Notes: generated from the sequence alone by a model not told the origin. Counted from the first letter of the stretch, positions 1-44,200 are shown. The stretch is DNA of 64,000 nucleotides from Crambe crambe (GCA_963924555.1 OZ004588.1:1364001-1428000), one strand, 5' to 3'. Program-made: numbers and translations.

Positions 1-122
1 AATTATCTTGATGGTTGACAGAAACTTAATCAACATGAAATAAATCTTGATTCTTGTCCTGATTTCATTCTGTCCTGATATTTCATCCTGTCCTGATCTT
101 TTTCTGGCACATTTATTTACAG

Positions 123-22831
<22,709 letters not shown>

Positions 22832-23050
22832 GTTTTTTTTTTCATTCTTGAATTTTTTAATTATCATCCTCTTCTCTTATTTCTTTCTTTCATAATGTGG
22901 TACTTTCCAATAAGATTTTTTAATCCTTCATTCTTCAATGTCAAGTTTGTACTAACAACTATGTAGGAGTCTACCATTGCCCCGTGCATGCATTGGACAT
23001 TAATTTGACCTCAAAAAAAAAAAGGTGATGTGATTGATATGTATAGTAAG

Positions 23051-23056
23051 AATAAA
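23051..23056 (+). terminator. Candidate poly(A) signal of KIAA2012-like gene
   Basis: AATAAA about 220 bp after the stop, the first canonical hexamer downstream. No cleavage data. Confidence 0.4.
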
Positions 23057-26000
23057 AGACAAGGAGTCAGGACACCTCACTTTTTCTGATCTCTGTTCAG
23101 GACACCTTTATCTTGGTCCAGTACATGAGTAATCACGTTCCATGTTCCCCCCACACATACTAACAGTTTATACAATGAAAAGTAGCAATCTCTTCCACTG
23201 AACCACCCACCCTTGCACTGGGGATTAAAATGCATTCTTCGCTATCTTCCAGTCTATGCAATTTTGGTCTGTCTATAATAACAAACTTATCCATGGGGAC
23301 TTCTTGGTAGGTCTCAAAAGCCATATTTACAGTAGCCCTGAATGCCCTCACATCCTTTCAGTTTTGTCCAATGTACTAGCTTGATTGACTAACTGCTGTG
23401 ATACTATGCATAATCTTCTGGGGGTTCTCTACTCCTTTCTTCTCTCTCTCTCTCTCCCCCTCTGTGGTTACTCTAAGCAAGATTTTCACTTTGCATTGTT
23501 TAATAATTATACGACATTTGAACCTCAGGACATTCTTTTCTAACCCTTGAAATAATGGTATTCAAGGACACCTCTCTAATCTTGATCAAGACATGGTCCC
23601 AAAAAGTACTACAAGTGGGGCCCCCTTGAAGCCCACACCTCTCTAATCTTGATCAAGACATGGTCCCCCAAAGTTTCCAGAAGTTGCACAACAAGGGACA
23701 ACTCTCCAACCAATCCTTCTGGTCCCAATAGAATCCACATTAACTAAAAGTGTGTGACAGCAGAATGATAACTTGCTCTGTGTACAAGCTCCCCACATAT
23801 ATTAATTTTCAACTGATTGATTACCTAGATGACAGTAGATAGTTTTCATAAAGAAGTGTTGAATGCAATTTGCTGACCAATTCGTTTTGACCAGTGTTTA
23901 TAATATTCACATGCTGCTGTCAAAAAGGACCAAGGATGACAAAGGTGTCGCACAAACGAACTCCCCAAGTATCACCCATGCAATGAGAATGACGAAACAC
24001 CATGCTTTATGCAAACTGAGTACACTTTGGAATTATCATGGACACAGACCACAAGTATGCAAGGTGTATACTATTTCTTCTTGTTACTGTTCACAAATTG
24101 TAGCCTAAATTCATAGCCTAGAACCAATCAACTTAGTCCACGTACTTAACAATCATTGGCATTTCAGGGATTCTTACATATTGAAGGGTTCCATTCACTG
24201 TACTTCATATAATCTTTATTACAGGCCACAATTTCATACCCTAAGGAGCTAGTCCACATAGAGGAATTCAAATAGAGTAATCATGCAGACATACTACTGG
24301 GGACCCCTGGTCCTCATTTAAGAGTTAGAGACATAATTACACCCTCGATCCTCAGCCTTGGTTAGTGGGACCAGGTGTGTAATCACTTCTGGTATGACTA
24401 TCTATACTGATAGTAACACACAGATCTCGCTAATGTGATAGTGTTGCCTTTTGATCAGGTTCTCCAAGGGTTTCCTGTGAGGTGGATGATCATAGCAAAT
24501 CATGAAGTAAGTGGATAGGTGAATATAGCTATATACAATATTGGGGAACTGATTGGACTGTTCTCTGATCCCACAAACTCACCAATTTTGGTTGTGGTCA
24601 CAACACTCAGGATGTACGTATGTATGGAAGGCAATCATTGGGTCGATGAACGGTGGAGATGGTGGAAGATGAAAGAAAAAATTAATATGATGTGGAGAAA
24701 ATTGGATCTAGACATTAGAGACTGGTTAATTGCTGGTCACAGGAATGCTAAACTTTGCTACTTCAGTCATGTTAGTTCTCAGGAAAAGTAATTCGTACTA
24801 TGGTTAGAAATTTGGACCAGAGGTTGATAAATGCTGAACCAAGTCACGTACATAGTTTCTAGGACAATGGAATTTCAGGACCAAGGCCACACATTCAGGG
24901 GTGGGAGAAATTACGTCAAGTTGGTTAGGTGTTTGACTGTGCTTTCTCACTGCAGCTGCAGCGAGTGAAACTGTGAAGGGGACAACTCGGCTGTAAATCT
25001 ATACTTAATGTTATGACCACACACGAGTTCTATAGCTACTTATCCTGGAAACTCAATGACAGTGCAAATTAAAACTGAAGAGTTATAGACACTCGGCACT
25101 GGCATAAACTCTGTCTTACGAAGTTTTTACCGATGCTTGGTCCCAAATGCATCTGCACTGATTATTGTGTCTGACTCGAAAATACATCTGCACCAATATT
25201 GAGTACTCCCAAGGTTGCTGTTCAGGAGGGACTCAGGAGAGACACTGTATCTCACCCAGTCCTCTTTAAGCTATCTGTTCAGGAAGGATGTCTCACCCTT
25301 ACACTTCATGGTTGGGCAAGTTTTGACAGTGTGGGCTATGTGAACAGCTGATCCTCACTTGTGGTTCTGAACCACAAAATGGGATTAGAGGGTGCTCCCT
25401 GTGGCCTGCAGGCCTTGTAGTAGATAATTAAAGACCTCTTAGCAGAAGGCTGGACAGGGTAAGATGATATGCAATTTGTATGTACAAAATACTTCGGTTG
25501 GCTCTAAGCTTGCAGTTGTAACTATGTAACTATGTAAGCTCTCCATTATATTCAAGTGATCAGCTGTAGCTGTAGTGTGGTACATAATGAGTAAGTTAGT
25601 TTAGTTACATGCTGGGGTCTGAATCTGCCAATCAGTCCTGAAGCAACACAAAGTGGCAGGTTGGAGAGCTTAAAACTTAGTGGCGGGAGGGGGGATGTGG
25701 AAGAGAAAAAAGTATCCTGACTGTATGCAAGCTGGGAGTCGATAATGATGGGCTTAGCCAGTCCGAACTTACATTTTGTATGTTGCAAAACAGAATCAAG
25801 GGAGCCTGTATTATGCATACAGGGCTGGTCCCCCCCTCCCCCCCCTCCAAAAAAAAAAAAAAAAAAAAAAAAAATCAACTAGAGAAAAAATAGCCAGTAT
25901 GATTCACGTACTATGAAAAATAAGAGATTTCCAAGAAAAAAATTGAAGGAAACAGTGTATTTTGCAAGGGCATGGCATATTTCATATAGAATATAGGAAG

Positions 26001-27124
26001 CAGCATCCTACTTATCAAGTTTCCTTCAGGTTTCAGGCTAGGATATCTCATACCACCGGCCTGAATAAAAGAATTGACTGTTTCTCTATCACAAAATTTC
26101 CTTGTCAGATTTGATTGGCAAACACAAAGAGCTTTGTGTGGTTGAAATTGACTATTATAAGATGTTACTCTAACCATCCTCATTACAATTATACATCAGC
26201 ACAAGAAAGGAAGTACATCATGAAATAAAAAAAAACTGAACAGACACTAAGCTTTGCAGAAAAACAACATTTAGATAAAGAAGTGAAGCACTGCAGTTAC
26301 ATTTTGTGGTAGTTTATTCACAATGGTTTCACGGACCTCACTTATACAGGAATAGAATAGATCCATGTCATGTACAGTGTGTGTTCAATGCCATTAGCTA
26401 TATATATCTATGTGGCTCAAAATAATCAAGACTGCCAAGAAAGTAGAAAATAAGACAAAAAAACAACCGTAAGTTGATCAGGCCTATTATGGGTGGCAGA
26501 TGAATTGAATGCTGAAGATTTCTTGATCAAGAAGCAGAGGAACATGAATACATTAAGATCCTTGACGGTTGGACACTGTAGCTGCAAGGTCCGCTTTGAA
26601 AGTTTCAACAGCATTTAGATCATGTGCTAACCATCCCAGTTGCTTTCAAGGAGAGATGCTAATCATTCTGACAATCATTACGCGGGTAGATATGTAACAC
26701 ATATTGTGATTCAAAAGTACCTAAATTTTGCACGTCACTCAGTATGAGTGGATAATGCAGACCCTGGTTCACGAGACTATAACACAGTGGCATGCTCTTT
26801 TATCATTTTATAACACAGTGGCATGCTCGTTTATCTTTTATCATTAATTTTTATGACACAATCGAGCCTGAGGTCAAGACCTGTTTGAAACACACGTTCT
26901 ACCATAATTATGGTTCAATTTTTCGCACCAAGAAAATTTCACCCAAAGTGTCTGCACTTAGATCGTGATGATAAACAACTTCCAAGGGTTTCTTTATGAG
27001 TAGATCTATTACTTACCATAAGAGTTAGTTGCAAGGATTCTTTATTCCAGGTAACAGATGTAAGATCAGCTGGTATACGTTAATTTAATTTGCGGTTGGC
27101 GGCACGCCGGCAGCCGTACCCGCC
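23057..27124. other. Intergenic region, no gene supported
   Basis: AT-rich spacer with a poly(A) run near 25850-25875 and short open frames of 60-110 codons on both strands (for example 23160-23351 minus and 25911-26183 minus). None shows a domain, a chain of matched exons or a promoter that I can recognise. They may be decayed insertions. Confidence 0.6.
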
Positions 27125-27172
27125 TTTGCCGCGAATCAGCTGGGCATTGGGGGCGTTGCCACCGCTTTATAA
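27125..27172 (+). promoter_or_regulatory. Core promoter of the cyclin D gene: E2F-like site, CCAAT, TATA
   Basis: TTTGCCGC at 27125-27132 matches the E2F consensus TTTSSCGC. ATTGG at 27146-27150 is an inverted CCAAT box, and TTTATAA at 27166-27172 is TATA-like. The local sequence is much richer in GC and CpG than its surroundings. Spacing predicts transcription start near 27195-27200. Inferred from motifs only. Confidence 0.45.
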
Positions 27173-27194
27173 GAGTACTAAGCATGATGTTTTG

Positions 27195-27375
27195 CGACTG
27201 AGTTACACAGTGTGCAGTGGTGCGGGAAGACTGTTCTCTTCGCTGGATGACTGTCGGATGAGTGCGTGACTTCCTCACCTTCCCTCTCACCGTCTAGCTG
27301 TCTGCAACAGCCATCGCAGCATTGTCGGAGTACGATCACCGTAGACAAGCCCGTGCTTTAACGCGACGAAGAAGG
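27195..27375 (+). other. Probable 5' untranslated exon of cyclin D gene
   Basis: Runs from the predicted start site to a good donor, GAAGG|GTGAGT. It contains only short upstream ATG frames that stop at once. It would splice to the acceptor ATGATGCAG at 27706, placing the coding start nine bases into the next exon. Confidence 0.4.
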
Positions 27376-27715
27376 GTGAGTTTTAGCTTACTAGTGCATG
27401 CGTGCATGTAACAACTAGCTAGCTAGCTTGCTTGCTCTGGATCTTAGCGTTGGGAGTAAAGATTTCTGAAACTGTTAGCATTGTTGCAGCTGCTTTCTTT
27501 AAGTACAATTGTTTGCGTGCAGCTGGATCCTGTCAATATCCATATGGATGCATGCTAGCTAGCTGCTTGCGTGCAGTTGGTACGTAGCTAGTTAGCTAGC
27601 GCTAGCACCGAAATATTCGGGTGTATAACGCATTGATTTGGTCCAGCCAGGTAGATACATTCTCATCAAGTTCTTGTTTCACTCCATAATTATTATCATG
27701 ATGCAGTATCAAGCC

Positions 27716-32933
<5,218 letters not shown>

Positions 32934-33268
32934 TATTGGGTGGATATCATCAAGAGATATTCAAACAGACAGAGATGATTTGGCAACAGGGGCTTTGTAT
33001 AATACTGTATTATAGACTTGTACAATACTATGGTAGCACTCATGTGCAGAAAATGGACTGACCACTTCAGTTTTGGCATTAGTTATCTTTCATTATGTAA
33101 AATCAATGGTACATAGACTGTTATTATTATTACCGACAGAACACAACGACTTACTAGAGATTCTGACTCTTTTTTATCTCACCTTCACCTTTTATCATTG
33201 CATCTGTGTAATATATTATTTTAGAGCTGATTCTCCTTGATCACTTTTTATTCTTTTTCCCCCATTAT

Positions 33269-33274
33269 AATAAA
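33269..33274 (+). terminator. Candidate poly(A) signal of cyclin D gene
   Basis: AATAAA about 335 bp after the stop and about 250 bp before the next gene's ATG, so the cyclin transcript probably ends just short of the ARFGAP promoter. Confidence 0.5.
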
Positions 33275-33316
33275 AATCTATTCATGCATGCTTGCACTTA
33301 CTTTGACGCGCATATT

Positions 33317-33382
33317 TCTGGTAAAGGGTTAAATTCTTCAAAAGACGCATGCGCAGAAGTACGCGCGGCTTGGTAAAGGGTT
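33317..33382 (+). promoter_or_regulatory. ARFGAP2/3 promoter motifs: paired GGTAAAGGGTT and NRF1-like palindrome
   Basis: TCTGGTAAAGGGTTAAA (from 33317) and TTGGTAAAGGGTTGAAA (from 33370) flank GCATGCGCAG (33347-33356), an NRF1-like half-palindrome, in a CpG-bearing patch 145-210 bp before the ATG. The GGTAAAGGGT word recurs at 39286. Motif-based. Confidence 0.4.
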
Positions 33383-33525
33383 GAAATGAATTGATAAAAT
33401 GGGCGTGACTTTGGAGCCGTCGGCCATTGCATCCGCTCTATCCACGTTATATCTACTTTGTTTCATTCAGTGATCTTATGTTAGTATAACATAGTTCAAG
33501 CACTTTATCTACCCACCTTTGAATC

Positions 33526-39121
<5,596 letters not shown>

Positions 39122-39285
39122 AAGATTTTAACCAATACAGAGCATATTATATTGGACTCCAATGACTCCAATGACTAATCATCTCTCTCCTTTTTTTCTT
39201 TGTACAAAATAATTTAATTTCAATTTTAGTACACAGTAATGTCCATCTTTTTGAACTGATTATTATGCGCGCTCTTTTACATGAC

Positions 39286-39300
39286 TTGGTAAAGGGTCGA
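39286..39300 (+). promoter_or_regulatory. Second GGTAAAGGGT promoter-like motif
   Basis: TTGGTAAAGGGTCGA, flanked by GCGCGC words on both sides, lies 71 bp before an ATG at 39371. It repeats the arrangement upstream of the ARFGAP gene. Confidence 0.3.
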
Positions 39301-39370
39301 GTGCCGCGCGCGTTAAAGCGTCATCGTCATCGATAAATTACGAACGCACAATAATATTGCGTTTACAATC

Positions 39371-39799
39371 ATGACGATCTTTACCCAAAATGACTATGGA
39401 TTAGAACTAAAACAAGTGTAGGTTCCTAGGCATGCTTTCTTACATGTCCAACTAATATTGTACAACCTGCTTGTTTCCAGTGAATTAAAGATGATACAGA
39501 CAGGGTTAGTTTATGTGCATTAGAGAGAGGAATTAGGATATCATATTCATAGCTCTGTATTAATAGTCTCGCGAGCCAGCCCACTTATTTTTTTCGCGGG
39601 TGCTCTGCGAAAAAAATAAGTGGGCTGGCTTGCAAGACTAGCTCTGTAATGATATATATGAAGAGTGCTGTCCCATGCCATAATTTTCTGTACTAATTTT
39701 GTAGGCAGTGAGGGACATCCAGGAAAAGCCAGATGGGACTCCGCTTGCAGCAGAGTACTATTCAATACCTCAGACTTTTTTTCCTCTTTACCCACCTGA
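39371..39799 (+). other. Possible three-exon small gene (tentative)
   Basis: ATG at 39371 opens a frame MTIFTQNDYGLELKQ. Segments 39371-39417, 39481-39504 and 39709-39799 join in phase through GTAGGT and GTTAGT donors and CAG acceptors to give about 53 residues and a TGA. The last segment ends inside a sequence repeated near 44739, and no homology is recognised. It may be a non-coding or pseudo transcript. Confidence 0.2.
39565..39639. mobile_element. 75-bp near-perfect hairpin element
   Basis: AGCCAGCCCACTTATTTTTT pairs with AAAAAATAAGTGGGCTGGCT around a short loop; outer arms AGTCTCGCG / TGCAAGACT. Confidence 0.75.
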
Positions 39800-39837
39800 A
39801 GAGGTAGTAGCCGGAGTACACACTTAAAGGCATGTAC

Positions 39838-40200
39838 CTACATGTATACCCTAATACAACATGTATACCCTAATACAACATGTATACCCTAATACAACAT
39901 GTATACCCTAATACAACATGTATACCCTAATACAACATGTATACCCTAATACAACAAAATAGTGCATAGCTACATAGCTACCTGGTTGCTCATCACAAAT
40001 TAATACAATTTCCATTATGCTGGTACGTAATCCCGCCAGCATTACCAGATTGTTACCTGGATTACTAGCACCACCTGGATTACCAGCTAGATTATCAGAA
40101 TTACCAGTGAGATTACCTACTTTACCAGATTACCGGCATTACCTTGATTACTAGACTACCAGCATTAAGGACTACCAGATTACCAGGAGATTACCTACAT
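39838..40200. repeat. 19-bp minisatellite and degenerate GATTACCAG repeats
   Basis: Six copies of ATGTATACCCTAATACAAC (to about 39955), then diverged ATTACCAG/ATTACC words from about 40030. Confidence 0.85.
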
Positions 40201-40246
40201 TTCCATGTGCTGTTCCTGAAATTAATGAGAAAGTCAGTGCCGAATT

Positions 40247-40252
40247 TTTATT
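40247..40252 (-). terminator. Candidate poly(A) signal of beta-helix/membrane gene
   Basis: TTTATT on the plus strand (AATAAA on the coding strand), about 325 bp past the downstream stop. Confidence 0.3.
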
Positions 40253-40577
40253 TTAAAATTACTTATGATGAAAATAGTACTAAAGATGTAGCTACATAGT
40301 ATAATAATAATTACACCTGCCTGGATGGCATAACCATGATTTCCATCAAAAGTGGACCTACATAGCAATGTTAGTTCTACTGTCTTGAATTATAATAGTA
40401 ATGAAAATTTCCATTTCCAGTGCAAAATAGTATAAAACCAGTAAGCAAGGTAACATGAAAATTGTAAACATGTTTACAATTATGTTGGTCCTTGCATGCC
40501 TTCATTGCATAATACGCACATATAGTAAAATTGTTCCTTTAATGAACATTAATGTCAAATGGTGATTGTATTAATAA

Positions 40578-42044
40578 TTAGTCACTCTCTAATAAAGCTT
40601 CACGGAGCTCGACAAAAGTGGTTGTTGCTTTCGGTGTGGTTTCTGATGGAACTTCTGTGACAGATGGTTTCGATTTCCTAATCCTTTGGAATAATCTTTT
40701 GCAACCTAGTCTCTTCATCTTGTAATGGACGTGGAATGCTATGATGGCAAGGAATGTCACGAGTGCCACTGAAATGGAAGCAGTGATGCAGGCACAGAGT
40801 TTAGGTGAATTGACTCCTTCCAAGTAGTATACTGTCGAAGCTAATACTCCGAGGTTTAGCAAAAAGATATTTTCAAATATATTTGCTAAAGAACATCGAT
40901 ATATTCCATTTTTGATAGATGCTTTGAATACGAGTAATATTATAATCACAATGGCAGTGGCAAATGTGTTGGATGTTAAAGAATTGACTTTATAAGAGGT
41001 GACAAAAATTATAAGGAGAATACAACGTATAAAGAGAAGGGCTCCAGTCCAGTAACGATGCCTTCTGTTGTAAGGGGCGTGGTATGCATCCATTATGGAG
41101 ACAAAAGCTGTACTGTGGAACCATCTCAATCCTTTCCTCCTCGGCAAGGAACGAAGACATTGTCCAAAGATGAGTAAGAGTGTGTATGGAAAAAAGAGAA
41201 CGATTAGGAACAAAAAGGCCACTATGAAGAGAGGAATGTGTTTTCCACTGAGGTAGTCCACATTTCCATCTGCAGTCCAGACCTTACGAGGGACCAATTC
41301 ATCTGATGTGTTATCTGCATCTCCTTTTAAGACCTCAGTGAAATTGAATGCTGTTGTGACTATCTTCAGTATTTTAGCATAAGACAGTAAGAATAGAGTA
41401 GCAAGAACTGGGATGACTTTTCTTCCAAGGAGTCTCATCACTCGTGTGGAGTAGTGGCTGAGTATGATGATCAGACCCACTAGTAACCATATGTACAGGG
41501 GGAAGATAAACTGTAACCATGTCTTCTGATACATATTTAAGTTTGAATAGAAGCATGTCTCGATCCCAAAGTCCAGATTTACCCACGATATGAAAACTGA
41601 GAGTAGTTTATTGATTGAACAGTCATTGATTTTTGTGAAGATACTGGTTGATAAAATGTTGGCATAGAATATCAAGCCGTTTATCAGTCCAATCGCAACA
41701 GTTATGTCTAAAACTAGTGTGGTCAGGACTAGAATCAACCCCATAACTGCAAACAGAGGGACTAGCCAAAGGAAGTTATATTTTTTGGTGTTATCAGAAC
41801 AGTTGATACATCTAGAACTCCCTAAGGCTACACTTAAAGAGTCTTTACAAGCTCCACAGACAACCCCTGAATGATCATTGGCACACTGACTGTCATTGAC
41901 ATCTGCTAGTGGTAGAAAAGTTATATTGTTTTCACAGTAGTCAGAAGGACAATTTTTGCTTACTTGAAGTGTGTCATTTGTATACTGAAACCATGAGCTT
42001 CCTTGTTTTTGTAGTGTCATATTATCAACATGACATTGGGCCAT
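40578..42044 (-). CDS. Cys-rich plus multi-transmembrane half of a Pmp-like surface protein
   Basis: Same frame as the upstream ORF, separated from it by one TAA (42051-42053). The first ATG here is at 42044, but initiation at it would lack a signal peptide, so this is best read as the second half of one gene. Residues 25-85 hold a cysteine motif (CPSDYC, then CANDHSGVVCGACKDSLSVA, then CINC) typical of membrane-proximal receptor modules. About nine hydrophobic helices follow, for example FLWLVPLFAVMGLILVLTTL, WLQFIFPLYIWLLVGLIIIL and IPLFIVAFLFLIVLFFPYTL. A Ser/Thr-rich cytoplasmic tail ends in LREALLESD. No introns. The function of this animal family is unknown to me; a surface receptor or adhesion role is a guess from topology. 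Confidence 0.75.
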   Translation of the reverse strand: MAQCHVDNMTLQKQGSSWFQYTNDTLQVSKNCPSDYCENNITFLPLADVNDSQCANDHSGVVCGACKDSLSVALGSSRCINCSDNTKKYNFLWLVPLFAVMGLILVLTTLVLDITVAIGLINGLIFYANILSTSIFTKINDCSINKLLSVFISWVNLDFGIETCFYSNLNMYQKTWLQFIFPLYIWLLVGLIIILSHYSTRVMRLLGRKVIPVLATLFLLSYAKILKIVTTAFNFTEVLKGDADNTSDELVPRKVWTADGNVDYLSGKHIPLFIVAFLFLIVLFFPYTLLLIFGQCLRSLPRRKGLRWFHSTAFVSIMDAYHAPYNRRHRYWTGALLFIRCILLIIFVTSYKVNSLTSNTFATAIVIIILLVFKASIKNGIYRCSLANIFENIFLLNLGVLASTVYYLEGVNSPKLCACITASISVALVTFLAIIAFHVHYKMKRLGCKRLFQRIRKSKPSVTEVPSETTPKATTTFVELREALLESD

Positions 42045-42050
42045 CAAAAA

Positions 42051-42053
42051 TTA
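42051..42053 (-). other. In-frame TAA interrupting the beta-helix/membrane ORF
   Basis: On the coding strand the order is GCAACT-TAA-TTTTTGATGGCC. The frame is open for 712 codons before it and 490 after it, with no splice pair around it and no frame change. Confidence 0.9.
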
Positions 42054-44189
42054 AGTTGCTAATCTTTTATCACACTCACATCTATCTTTTGTGGGGAGAA
42101 CTAGCTGGAAGCCATGTGGGCATGGTTCAAACAATACCTTTATCTCTAATCGGTTAACCTCTCTGCAAGGTCCCTCTGATTTTATGATAATATTCCCTGA
42201 TGTTTCTTTAGAGTATGCATGAAAATTCACGGTCGTACATGCTCTGCTGATATTGTAGTTGCATTCTCCCTCACCAAGTAATGTCGAATCATCACAGCTC
42301 CTTATAAAAGATGACTTAAAATTTTTCTGCTGATCGATAGTTGTTACTGTAATCCTTATGGATTCACCCCGCAGAGCTGATATGTTTTTATATCTTGTAG
42401 AGCAATCAGGTCTTTGCTGGTCATCACAAAAGCAAATATTGACAATGTCTGATGTAATTGAACAGGCGGTGATTTCATTTGATGATAGTTTAGCCATTTC
42501 TTTGAGTCCATTACGATTTCCACAGATATTTAACAAGCCTCCATATAGGATTGAGCCCTTTTCAGCAACATTATAATGAAAAGAGGTGTGTTGCCAATCC
42601 TGTAATGAATGACCGAAAAAACAATTACTATAATGGTTTCCATCACAATCATCACTAAAATCTTCCACAAATATCGCTCCTCCTTTATGAGTAGCATTAT
42701 TCCTCATGAAAATTGTATTGCCATTTTTAATGTAAAGGAATGACTTAGATAGAAAAAGTGCTCCACCATTCCTGCCTGCTGAATTATTTAAAAAAGCATG
42801 CGAATTACCTTTGAAAGTTATCCTAGACTCAGAGGCTTTTAATGCTCCAGCTGTGAAATTGGCTTTATTGTTGACAAATGCCATGACTTCATATATCGTA
42901 AGTAGAGTTTTTGAAATGGATATTGCGCCACCATTTGTAGCAAAATTTTCTCTGAACGTCACATTTTTAAAAGTCACATCCTGTAAAAAAATAGTTGTGA
43001 TGAACATCCCTCCACCAGTCTGAGCGGAATTCCCTAGAAAGGTGACATTATTTAAATCCAATACTTTACTATGTTTGTGGCCAGTATGAATTGATATCCC
43101 ACCTCCAAAAAGATTGCATTCATTGGCCAAGAAAATGCAATCAGTTACATTGATAGCACTTCTTGTAATTCTTAGATCGATTGCACCACCATCGCCAGTA
43201 GCTGCATTATTATGAAATGTGCAGTTAGTTATCTTGATGCTGTTCCTCTCATCATCACTGTTGCATAGCAATTTAAGTGCCCCACCATCATAATCTGTAG
43301 CTGTATTATTGTAAAATACACTATCGATGAAGTAAGTACTTATGGTTTTAACAGGACCATGGATATTAACTGCTGCTCCTTGGATTGATGTGATGTTAAT
43401 GAAAGAGGAGCTTCTAATGACGAGTCGGAGAGTGAAATCTCTCTGGCTTGACATAAGGTGGATTGCTCCTCCTAAATTACTGGTGAAAGTGTTATTGATG
43501 ATAAAAGCTGTAATCCTGAAGGATATTGGATTTATTTCATACAATGGAGATAAGTAGACTACTCCTTGACGTATGGAATCAGAAATACTGTTGATGAACT
43601 TGAAATCTGATTCGATAATTTGTAGTTTCAGCGAATTGCTATGGATAGCAATAGCACTTCCATTGCTATTACTGATAAACGAACAGCCCAGTATCTGTAC
43701 AATATTCATTGTGCCATAGACTCTGATGATATGTCCTAATCTGTTTTTCCCACCGCAAGAATAGAATTCCAGAGATCTTACTACGAGTTTTCTGACATAT
43801 TGAAAGGTGATACTCATTTCAGCATCACACTTGATCTTTATAGCACTTCCATTCTCAATCAAAGGACTTAGAATAATATGTTGACTCAGGGACGAAGAAA
43901 GAAAAATATATGTATTATTCTTCACAACATAATATCGTCCAGGAAGAAAGGATAATGTCAAGTTTTCATCAATATTGCGATAGGAAATCGTTCTCATGGT
44001 TGCAGCCAGATTCTCCAAAGTGCTGCATGGTTGCAATGGCCTTCCTTCAAAGAAACAGGTATTGTTATCAGCAATATTATCTGAAGGAGCAATGTAGTAA
44101 GGTGTACCTCCTGAGGAGGCCAACAAAATCACAACAATACTGACTTGAAGTAGCATTGTCACTCTTGCAACACAGCATGTAGTCTGCAT
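42051..44189 (-). CDS. Secreted Pmp-like right-handed beta-helix ectodomain (first half of the same gene)
   Basis: Single open exon of 712 codons ending in TAA. The ATG at 44156 (residue 12) is the likelier start: it opens the signal peptide MLLQVSIVVILLASSGG, and a TATA-like box lies only at 44191-44200. From about residue 290, FxxN and GGA[IL] tetrapeptides alternate, as in chlamydial polymorphic membrane proteins: FYNN-GGAL, FHNN-GGAI, FLAN-GGGI, FLGN-GGGM, FREN-GGAI, FVNN-AGAL, FLNN-GGAL and FMRN-GGAI. Each pair is one coil of a parallel beta-helix. Many N-glycosylation sequons are present. A Cys-rich stretch (CPHGFQLVLPTKDRCECD) precedes the stop and is the usual lead-in to the membrane half. 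Predicted extracellular. The lone stop makes it a fresh pseudogene, an allele or a sequence error. Confidence 0.8.
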   Translation of the reverse strand: MQTTCCVARVTMLLQVSIVVILLASSGGTPYYIAPSDNIADNNTCFFEGRPLQPCSTLENLAATMRTISYRNIDENLTLSFLPGRYYVVKNNTYIFLSSSLSQHIILSPLIENGSAIKIKCDAEMSITFQYVRKLVVRSLEFYSCGGKNRLGHIIRVYGTMNIVQILGCSFISNSNGSAIAIHSNSLKLQIIESDFKFINSISDSIRQGVVYLSPLYEINPISFRITAFIINNTFTSNLGGAIHLMSSQRDFTLRLVIRSSSFINITSIQGAAVNIHGPVKTISTYFIDSVFYNNTATDYDGGALKLLCNSDDERNSIKITNCTFHNNAATGDGGAIDLRITRSAINVTDCIFLANECNLFGGGISIHTGHKHSKVLDLNNVTFLGNSAQTGGGMFITTIFLQDVTFKNVTFRENFATNGGAISISKTLLTIYEVMAFVNNKANFTAGALKASESRITFKGNSHAFLNNSAGRNGGALFLSKSFLYIKNGNTIFMRNNATHKGGAIFVEDFSDDCDGNHYSNCFFGHSLQDWQHTSFHYNVAEKGSILYGGLLNICGNRNGLKEMAKLSSNEITACSITSDIVNICFCDDQQRPDCSTRYKNISALRGESIRITVTTIDQQKNFKSSFIRSCDDSTLLGEGECNYNISRACTTVNFHAYSKETSGNIIIKSEGPCREVNRLEIKVLFEPCPHGFQLVLPTKDRCECDKRLAT

Positions 44190-44190
44190 C

Positions 44191-44200
44191 CCTTTTATAT
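44191..44200 (-). promoter_or_regulatory. TATA-like box of the beta-helix/membrane gene
   Basis: ATATAAAAGG on the coding strand, directly before the first in-frame ATG (44189). Transcription starting 25-30 bp downstream would fall near 44170, leaving out that ATG and making the second one (44156) the start, which is also where the signal peptide begins. Confidence 0.4.

Noticed and set aside
24519..24791. 90-codon Trp-rich frame in the intergenic region
   Set aside because: No start context, domain or exon chain; consistent with chance in AT-rich DNA.
42051..44189. Bacterial contamination, suggested by the Pmp-like motifs and lack of introns
   Set aside because: Eukaryotic signal peptide, Cys-rich neck, multi-pass membrane domain instead of an autotransporter barrel, TATA-like box, and animal genes on both sides in the same AT-rich context.
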